64,000 nt of DNA from contig CM056718.1 of NCBI GenBank assembly GCA_029844215.1, positions 83,006,764 to 83,070,763 of the forward strand, given 5' to 3'. The notes under the pieces are model-generated. The model saw only the letters and a list, made by a program, of their open reading frames with translations. It was not told the origin of the DNA and searched no databases. Position numbers and translations under genes: made by a program. Positions 57,391 to 64,000 of the stretch are shown piece after piece. Within the stretch, counting starts at the first letter, position 1; every line of letters begins with the position of its first letter. This stretch comes from Przewalskia tangutica. Lineage: Eukaryota; Streptophyta; Magnoliopsida; Solanales; Solanaceae.

Positions 57391-57702
57391 GCCCTCCTAC
57401 TTGTCCAAAATAACTCATCTTCCGAAAATATCCAAAATGGCCAAAATCTCAAAATCAAAGCGGCTCACAAAACCAGAATTTCTCCCGGGCCCCACGTGAC
57501 CATTTCCAAAATAAAATCTCAAAATTCTAATATAATTTAAGAAGCCCAAATTCCAAATGCAACCCAATTCCCTTCAACGAACATTTTTCCTTACAAAAAC
57601 GAAACTTTTTCCGAAGAATCACCTCTTTCTTCCTTTCCAATTTTTCGCGTGCTCTCGTACGTACGTCCTCGCATACATACCCTGAGAATACGGGGTATAA
57701 CA

Positions 57703-57737
57703 TTCTCCCCTCCTTAGAAACATTCGTCCCTAATGTT
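57703..57737 (-). other. E7 polypurine tract and adjacent hairpin
   Basis: CTAAGGAGGGGAGAA abuts the LTR; the arms at 57719-57737 carry one C-to-T mismatch. Confidence 0.65.
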
Positions 57738-58500
57738 CCTTCTCAAGACGGATATCGATGAAGTTCCTCTAACAAGTTGTCAACGCCACAGCTTGGCCAA
57801 GAAATAACACACGTTCTCTTCCTTCCTTACTCGTCGTGCCCTTCTCGAACACTTGAACTCTCCCAGTACGTACCATACTTCAGTCATTACTTCCGTTCCC
57901 GAAAATCTCTGGAGTCACTACCTCCAACCTTGGTCATCTTACTAACCTCAAACTTCCTTAAGGCCATTCCGGCCTTTTACGAACCGCTCGTCGAACGCGT
58001 CCACGAACTCATACGATGATTAATTAAAGCGGGCCTAGCACCTCGTGACCTACCAACTGGCGGGACCACCCGAACTGACCCCACCTAAAATCAAGCACGG
58101 GTTGACCCGCAAATGGTCCTCAACCCGACCCCACAATCGCGCCAAACCCTTGTTCCCTGATACGGAACAATCTTACCAACATACGTCATGAAAGCTACCA
58201 CTTCCATCTCACACTACCCATGGACTTATCACAAAAATAAAACCCACGTATACTACGCACTCTGATAAAGGTCAAACATAAAATAAACCTTTTACACAAG
58301 ACGACCTTACCTCTAAGGTCTCAATCGTGAAATATTCTAAGATTCACACTTACCATGCCTCCATACTTATCCTTCCAACTAACCATGTTCCTAAATCACA
58401 TTTTAGCACAAAGCTATCCGAACATAACACTAAACACATTAACATAACAAGCATACAAAACTCTAGAGGGTTAAGGATATACCTGTCTCTACCGCTTTCT
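57738..58500 (-). other. E7 interior without a named gene
   Basis: Contains the module shared with E2, E3 and E5 (about 58000-58140). No pol motif. Confidence 0.4.
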
Positions 58501-59700
58501 AATCACACCCCGCCTGCAGGCGCATAAGCAGTGAAGGTGATGAACCCGCCATCGATCCCGGCGTGAGTCGTAACATCCGCGGCTACCTTGGTCCGGACAA
58601 GCCGCAAATGGCCCCGCTGGCCGCAAAAATAGCAAGCTCTTGGCACCACGACACTTTAATGCGGTCTACCACATCGACCACACCGAGGTAGGGTGACCGC
58701 GTCCGCCAACACCCTTACTTTCCCGAAACTCAACCTGGAGCCACGACCGCTCCCAATACTGGATGCTCACGAAGGTTGTGGAGGGCCACTCTGCACCGGG
58801 CGAGGTACAAAATTAGTATCCGCTGAGGCGGTCCGCTCGAAAGTCACCAAAGGACCTCGTTGTTCTCGCCTCTTCGCTGATCTTCGTCATTCCGTCGACC
58901 TCTCCGTGCCTCACATCCCGGTGCATGAGCACGCATGCGGGCAATGTCCATGCCCTGAAGAGCTACACTCGAACAAGCCTCTCAAGCAATCATCTAATCC
59001 GTGGCGTGGCGTGCACTCTATCCTCCATGGTTGCCACTAAAGCGGGGATATACCGAGCCAACGAGTCAAACTCCACGTTGTACTCCAATCAGACGCCTGC
59101 TCGCCTCAACATCAAAAATGCTGCCCGAGCCCTCCTCATCCGTGGAGGCAAGAAATGTGCCGAAGGCCCCAAAACTCGCCCCAAACGGTGGAAGTGCATT
59201 CTCTCCCGACAGCTCCCACGAATCAAACGATCAGCGGTATCACGCACCGATGCGAACCTAAGACCACCGACTCGGTCTCCAAGCCTTGATCACTCATGAC
59301 CACAGAATCGCCGGATGAACTCCTGCGGATCATCCTCGTGCCTCGACCCATAAAACTCGTGCTACAACTCGTAAAGTCCCGTAGCCTCAAACTATCTCGC
59401 CTGGTGAACCATCGTGCTCTTCGAATCGAATCTGCCAGATCCAAATTATCCTCATATCTCGCCACGACCACCAAAGAATCGGGCCATCTCCTTGTAACCC
59501 ATCTCCTCTCGCCTGCATGGGACCGAGGCTCGTGTATCATGTGGTCTCAGCAGCCATCGCCGCGCTCTAAACTCGCTGGGCCGGGCGGCGCTACAAAACC
59601 CGCCGTCAAGCACAACTCGTGTCTTGTCCGGCTCGCGCTGCATTCTCTCAGATCTCACTAGCGCAGCCTCGGCTGCCTTGCCCTTCGGGCTCGTTGCCTT
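58501..59700 (-). pseudogene. E7 gag remnant
   Basis: Homologous to E1 gag with many indels. The frame ending at 59223 gives LRLRDFTSCSTSFMGRGTRM and SDQGLETESVVLGSHR (N-terminal gag). Further down, capsid words can be matched to E1 only across frames. A zinc-knuckle trace CYFCGQRGH lies near 58610-58640, but its last Cys is out of frame. Breaks concentrate at CAG/CTG sites. Confidence 0.65.
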
Positions 59701-59747
59701 GCGCGAGGCATAATCGTAAAAACGAGATACGTCGGAGGGTCCAACTT

Positions 59748-59911
59748 ACAACACGGCTCTAAGGCACGATCTCGGAATGAGAAGAATGGAAACCAATCCT
59801 AAATGTCCTATAGCCTCCGATTATAGATGTGGTGCACAACACACCGATAATCAAGACTCTACTAGACACGGCTGTAGACACTTTCCGAGGACAACTCGCT
59901 CGATACCACTA
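59748..59911 (-). other. E7 conserved 5' leader with hairpin 59826-59845
   Basis: Same leader with intact GTGCAC-loop hairpin; the PBS next to the LTR reads GCTCGATACCA (59898-59908), one base short. Confidence 0.55.
59898..59908 (-). other. E7 primer-binding site, degenerate
   Basis: TGGTATCGAGC on the minus strand, the same one-base loss as in E2. Confidence 0.7.
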
Positions 59912-60489
59912 TGTCACACCCCGACTGCCCGTGATCGTGCCTTACCCCGCACCCTAGTGATACATATATCGAGAAAATCAGCGAACATAACACATGAGTC
60001 ATGAAACAAGAGATATAATAATAAATGTGGCAACCAAAACGGTTGCCTTCAAGATATACATAAAACTCGAGCAGTTTAATCCTTTTACAACCCCGCCACA
60101 ACAGATTCTATGCACTTAAGATTTACAACACTATGACGGACAGGCCCCGCCATACCCCGAATGTTCAAGAACCTACAACTCGTGGAACACATACCAAAAG
60201 ATAAGCCTCCGAGAAACGGAGCTTCCTAATACGCTGAATCGTGATCTCATGGCGAGGATCCACGACCGATGTACCTCTACCGCGGATGAACGCAGCCCAA
60301 GGAGGTCGATAACAGTACCAAGTATGAAATCAGAAATATCAGAATGAAATCATACTAGTCTATATAAAGCAGGAGACATGTATGATAACCAAACTACAGT
60401 TCACAACATAAAAGCGATCATGTCGATGTGACTCACGCCTCAAGTCATCACTCAAATATAACTGGGTCTCACGCCCACAACATCAATCA

Positions 60490-60720
60490 TGTTCGCATCA
60501 CGGCGCGTGCCCCGGAATTCTGCCTCGGTGTAGACATGTCCATGATGCAACAATAATACCAATGCCCCATGGCCACATGCCCCCGGAATTCTACCTCGGT
60601 GTAGACACGTCCATGTGACATCAACAACAATATACTGGGTGATCAACCCTGCCGCATGGCCACATGCCCCCGGAATTCTACCTCGGTGTAGACATGTCCA
60701 TGTAACCACAATAAGACAGT
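60490..60720. repeat. Minisatellite in E7 5' LTR, about 72-bp unit
   Basis: Three units, same monomer as 55035-55250. Confidence 0.82.
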
Positions 60721-62175
60721 AATCAAAATGGAAACATACCCGTGGAATTCTCCGTCACTGCCAGCACGTCCAAGTAAGTTCTCAACAAGTCAACCGGCCC
60801 TCTATCGAGAGACGCGGTAACACAGAAATACAACACTTGTACAACAAAGGCTATCATCACAAGCATAGGCAAGTTTCACACAACTCAAAGTACTTTCACA
60901 TAAGTCACACAATACCCGTAGTATAAAAATCGTGACTAGCTTTTTAAGTAAACAAGACACTTCCCCTTTTGTAAAATCAAGTAAAAACATTATTTTCCAA
61001 ACGTTCAAGTTTTGCCTAATTTCAAATGCTCAAGTCACTTATTTTAGAAAGGTTCATAACTCATAGTCTTAATCTCTTTTAAAACAATTGAGTAACATAT
61101 GTCATATATGTGAGTAGTTTATTCTTGTTTATAACGATCTTATTACAGCAGCCATGATCTAGAAAATGTAATATCATTTTGTCTCATCTTAGATTCTATA
61201 CAGATGGAGGTTTCTACTGGTTTTAATACAACACATCATTATTCAATACATTTTCCTTTATTAACGCTGCAGTGGTCTGTCGATACACATTCTGATTCCC
61301 GAAATTAGTAAAACATTATCCCTTTAAAAACCAAGTACTCATTACTCACGAATGAGGTTTCACACAACATCCACATTAAAACAAATAAGTTAAGTCTCTT
61401 ATCTTATAAGATCAGTAAACCATTTTCTTACCTACATAAAGCTGTTATAACCAACTTCCCATAAAGCCGTTATAACACTTTATGTTTAAACCAAACAAAT
61501 ACACTTAGTACCTGTACGTCCACCGTACTACAAGTCTACTGCAATACAGTCCTATGTAAATACAGTTCAGTTCTTTTCTTTAAATTCAGGCTTAAGTCAA
61601 AAGACATTGCCGCACAATAATGTTCAGTTCTATATATAGTATACCTCAACTATATATTCCTACAACATGTAATCTCCAATTACAATAAGGGGACAAGAAT
61701 ATTTACCTCGACAAGCCCAAAATTATCCAAGTTATAATGTCGATCCTGATCAAGGTTTAGCTCCTACTCCGTGCGCTCCAATCCGCTCCAAACAACCCTT
61801 AGAAGTTCTAACCAACTTCTACTCAAATACTTCAACCAACTATGAAGATTTCCTTAGGGTTTCGGTTTGAGACTAAAAGGACAAAAGGTAGTATTTCCTG
61901 CTCTACGATAGAGGTAACTTTTGGAATACAACAAGGTAAAGGCTAAGGTATTTTGGGCATTATAACAATACTCGAGAGTATTTCTACCAAGAGTGGGTGT
62001 ATTATACGAAACAACTAGGCTGGGGGTACCCCACGCTAGCACCACAAAGGGAGGGAGGCTCTCGCCACAAGGCCACCTGGGGGAGGGGGAAGGCTTAGGA
62101 CGAGAACACACTCAAAGGGAGGAGAGGGACTCAAGACTGGAAGATTTTGATGAAGAAGTCTTTAAGCTTAGTGGG

Positions 62176-62183
62176 TATTTATA
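62176..62183 (-). promoter_or_regulatory. E7 5' LTR TATA box
   Basis: TATAAATA then CCCAC on the minus strand. Confidence 0.6.
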
Positions 62184-62554
62184 GCAAAACCAAAGGCCAA
62201 CCAATGGCCAAGATCAAGCCATGTGCAAGGCAAGTGTAAGGCCAAGATCAAGCCAAGTGCACCCTAACCCCTACTCCACAAAACAAGCCACAAAACATTG
62301 CACAAAACATTGCACAAAACAATGCCACAACAAGGCACCAATCGGCCAAGGCCAAACCGCCCCTAAGGCGTCCACTTGAGGGTGACAAGTGTCACCCTCT
62401 TGTTGGCCCAAAATGTTCCGTCGCTCGGAAAAATCCGCAAAAATACAAAACGACATAGCCGGAATTTTCCCTTCGCAAGTTACGCAAAACGTTTCGTCGA
62501 AAAACGACTCTAACCGGGTGTTGTGCACAAAGGTAACTTCGGCCAAGCCACCAA

Positions 62555-62567
62555 GGGGGGGGGGGGG
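62555..62567. repeat. Poly-G run
   Basis: About 13 G just before the G-box palindrome; the partner LTR has only GGGG there. Confidence 0.85.
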
Positions 62568-62568
62568 T

Positions 62569-62578
62569 GACACGTGTC
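62569..62578. promoter_or_regulatory. E7 5' LTR G-box palindrome
   Basis: GACACGTGTC, with the diverged GACAAGTGTC copy near 62385. Confidence 0.5.
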
Positions 62579-62909
62579 GCCCTCCTACTTGTCCAAAATA
62601 ACTCATCTTCCGAAAATATCCAAAATGGCCAAAATCTCAAAATCAAATGCCTCTACAAAATCAGAATTTCTCCCGTGGGCCCCACGTGACCATTTCCGAA
62701 AATAAAATCTCAAAATTCTAATATAATTTAAGAAGCCCAAATTCCAAATCTGGGAACCCAATTCCCTTCAACGAACATTTTTCCTTACAAAAAAACGGAA
62801 ACTTTTTCCGTGGAAGAATCACCTCTTTCTTCCTTTCCAATTTTTCTGTCGTGCTCTCGTACGTACGTCCTCGCATACATACCCTGAGAATACGGGGTAT
62901 AACAAATAC

Positions 62910-63201
62910 TACCTTATATTCCCTTCAGTCACAAAAACGAAACCCCAAGGAAAACCTTCATAGTCGGTTGAAGTGTTAAGTAGAAGTTGCGTAGAATTTC
63001 TAAGGGTTGTTTGGAGCGGGTTGGAGCGCCCAGAGTAGGAGCTAAACGTTGCTCAGGATCGATATTTAATCTTGGATAATTTTGGGCTTGTCGAGGTAAA
63101 TATCTTGTCCCCCTTTTGTAATTAGAGTTTACATACTGTTGAAGTATAAGAATTAAGTATAAGTTATATACAAGGAAGGTATATAAGAAGAGAATTGAAC
63201 T
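62910..63201 (+). repeat. P2 LTR, second part (plus strand)
   Basis: Continues P2 after E7 (GCGGGTTGGAGCGCCCAGAG, the reverse of the family core) and is cut by P3 at 63202. Confidence 0.8.
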
Positions 63202-64000
63202 TGTTATACCCCGTATTTCCAGAGTATGTACGTAAAGGAATACGTACAAAAAGTTTGGTCTTAAAGATAGGCCTTGGACGATTTTTTAGGCACAACTCTC
63301 AAAGCGAACAGTTTTCCGACGAAACGTTTCCACAGCTTTCGTAGGATAAATTCCGGCTATGTCATTTCTAATTTTTATGATTTTTCCGAGAGACGTAACA
63401 CTTTGGACCAATGAGAGGGCTTACACTTCCCACCCTCTCATTGGTGGACTTGTCACGCAATAGGTCGATTGGATGACAATCCTTGTCATAAAGTTGGATA
63501 GATATTTGTGTGCAAGTTGGCAGGTACACTTGCCCTAATCTTGACCTTACACTTGCCTAGCACTTGGCTAAATCTTGGCCATTGGTTGGCCATGTCTTGA
63601 CCTATAAATACCCTCTCTTGAGATGAAGAGTTCTTCATCCACTAAAGCTTTCAAGTCTTGAAAATCCTCCCTCTCCTTGAGCAATTCGTCCAAACACCCT
63701 CCCCTTGAGCGAAGTCTTGCCGAGGCTACCCCACCCCTAGCCTAGCCGAAACCTACCCCCCCTCCCTTGATAGAAAAGTTGCCTTCTTGTATTGTTATAA
63801 TGCCCAAAATACCCTAGCCCAAATACCTTAGTACTGAGTAGAAGTTGTGAAGAACTTCTAAGGTTTCTCGAGCATACAACTTGTGAGCAAAACCTTGCTC
63901 AGCGCGACTTTTCTAGGATATTATTGGGCTTACCGAGGTAACTAATCCTAACCTCTTTGAATTAGAATTTATATATCGTTGTAGTATAAGAATAAGTATA
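63202..64000 (+). repeat. P3 LTR (plus strand), runs out of window
   Basis: Starts TGTTATACCCCGTATTTCCA; the preceding five bases GAACT are the candidate target duplication. TATA box at 63603-63610, then CTTCTTCATCC, then the family leader sequence up to the window end. Confidence 0.85.
63603..63610 (+). promoter_or_regulatory. P3 LTR TATA box
   Basis: TATAAATA then CCCTC, 401 bp from the LTR start. Confidence 0.65.

Larger units (their letters stand above)
54441..57702 (-). repeat. E7 3' LTR
   Basis: About 3.26 kb. Terminal stem uses CCCGAATTCGGG, a perfect palindrome. TATA box 57016-57023; GACACGTGTC 57381-57390; array 55035-55250; poly-G run near 56308. Confidence 0.85.
54441..62904 (-). 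mobile_element. E7: gag-only long-LTR gypsy element
   Basis: LTRs 54441-57702 and 59912-62904, target duplication AATAC, interior 2.2 kb with PPT, gag remnant, leader and PBS, no pol. It is inserted in LTR P2. The 5' LTR lacks a block (about 480 bp) present in the 3' LTR between 56065 and 56360: sequence jumps at about 61530. Confidence 0.85.
59912..62904 (-). repeat. E7 5' LTR
   Basis: About 2.99 kb. It pairs with 54441-57702 but lacks the stretch corresponding to about 56065-56360. The PBS-side end is corrupted (CCCCGACTGCCCGTGATCG). TATA box 62176-62183, GACACGTGTC 62569-62578. Confidence 0.85.

Overview
This is a plant nuclear window made almost entirely of nested transposable elements; I see no intact host gene. 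The plant assignment rests on primer-binding sites complementary to initiator-Met tRNA (TGGTATCAGAGC, read here on the minus strand), Ty3/gypsy and Ty1/copia pol domains of plant type, a CACTA-like DNA transposon, and two captured fragments resembling plant MED9 and a plant bHLH factor. A eudicot is likely. I cannot name the species.

Most of the window is one family of chromovirus-like Ty3/gypsy elements with very long LTRs (2.5-3.4 kb), called E0-E7 (minus strand) and P1-P3 (plus strand). The LTRs start TGTTAYACCCCG and end GGGTCGTGACA. E1 (6569-14824), E2 (20126-29019), E5 (39920-48140) and E7 (54441-62904) have two LTRs around a 1.9-2.2 kb interior holding only a gag remnant, so they look like gag-only non-autonomous elements (TR-GAG-like). 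E3 (31658-37768) lost most of its 3' LTR and keeps pol scraps. E6 (48227-53765) carries RT, RNase H, integrase and a chromodomain-type tail, and could represent the autonomous partner lineage. Target-site duplications (TSDs) of 5 bp are readable for E1 ATATG, E2 CAATT, E3 GTATA and E7 AATAC.

Layout: 1-4401 is E0, inserted in a copia gag (C1, 4402-5490). 5491-6387 is AT-rich degenerate repeat. 6388-17304 is a CACTA-like element (D1) split by E1 and carrying a chimeric MED9-like/bHLH fragment. 17305-19058 is copia pol (C2). 19059-30538 is plus-strand LTR P1 split by E2. 30539-48226 is E4, split by E3 and E5. 48227-53765 is E6. 53766-63201 is P2, split by E7. 63202-64000 is P3.

Features shared by the gypsy family: a TATA box about 400 bp inside the LTR, which implies a leader over 2 kb; a GACACGTGTC palindrome upstream of it; lineage-specific minisatellites in the downstream half of the LTR; two stem-loops at the LTR 3' end, one with a compensatory base change; a leader hairpin with a GUGCAC loop; and a hairpin next to the polypurine tract. 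Several copies show recurrent changes at CAG/CTG trinucleotides that look like sequencing or consensus error, so frame breaks in those copies should be read with caution.
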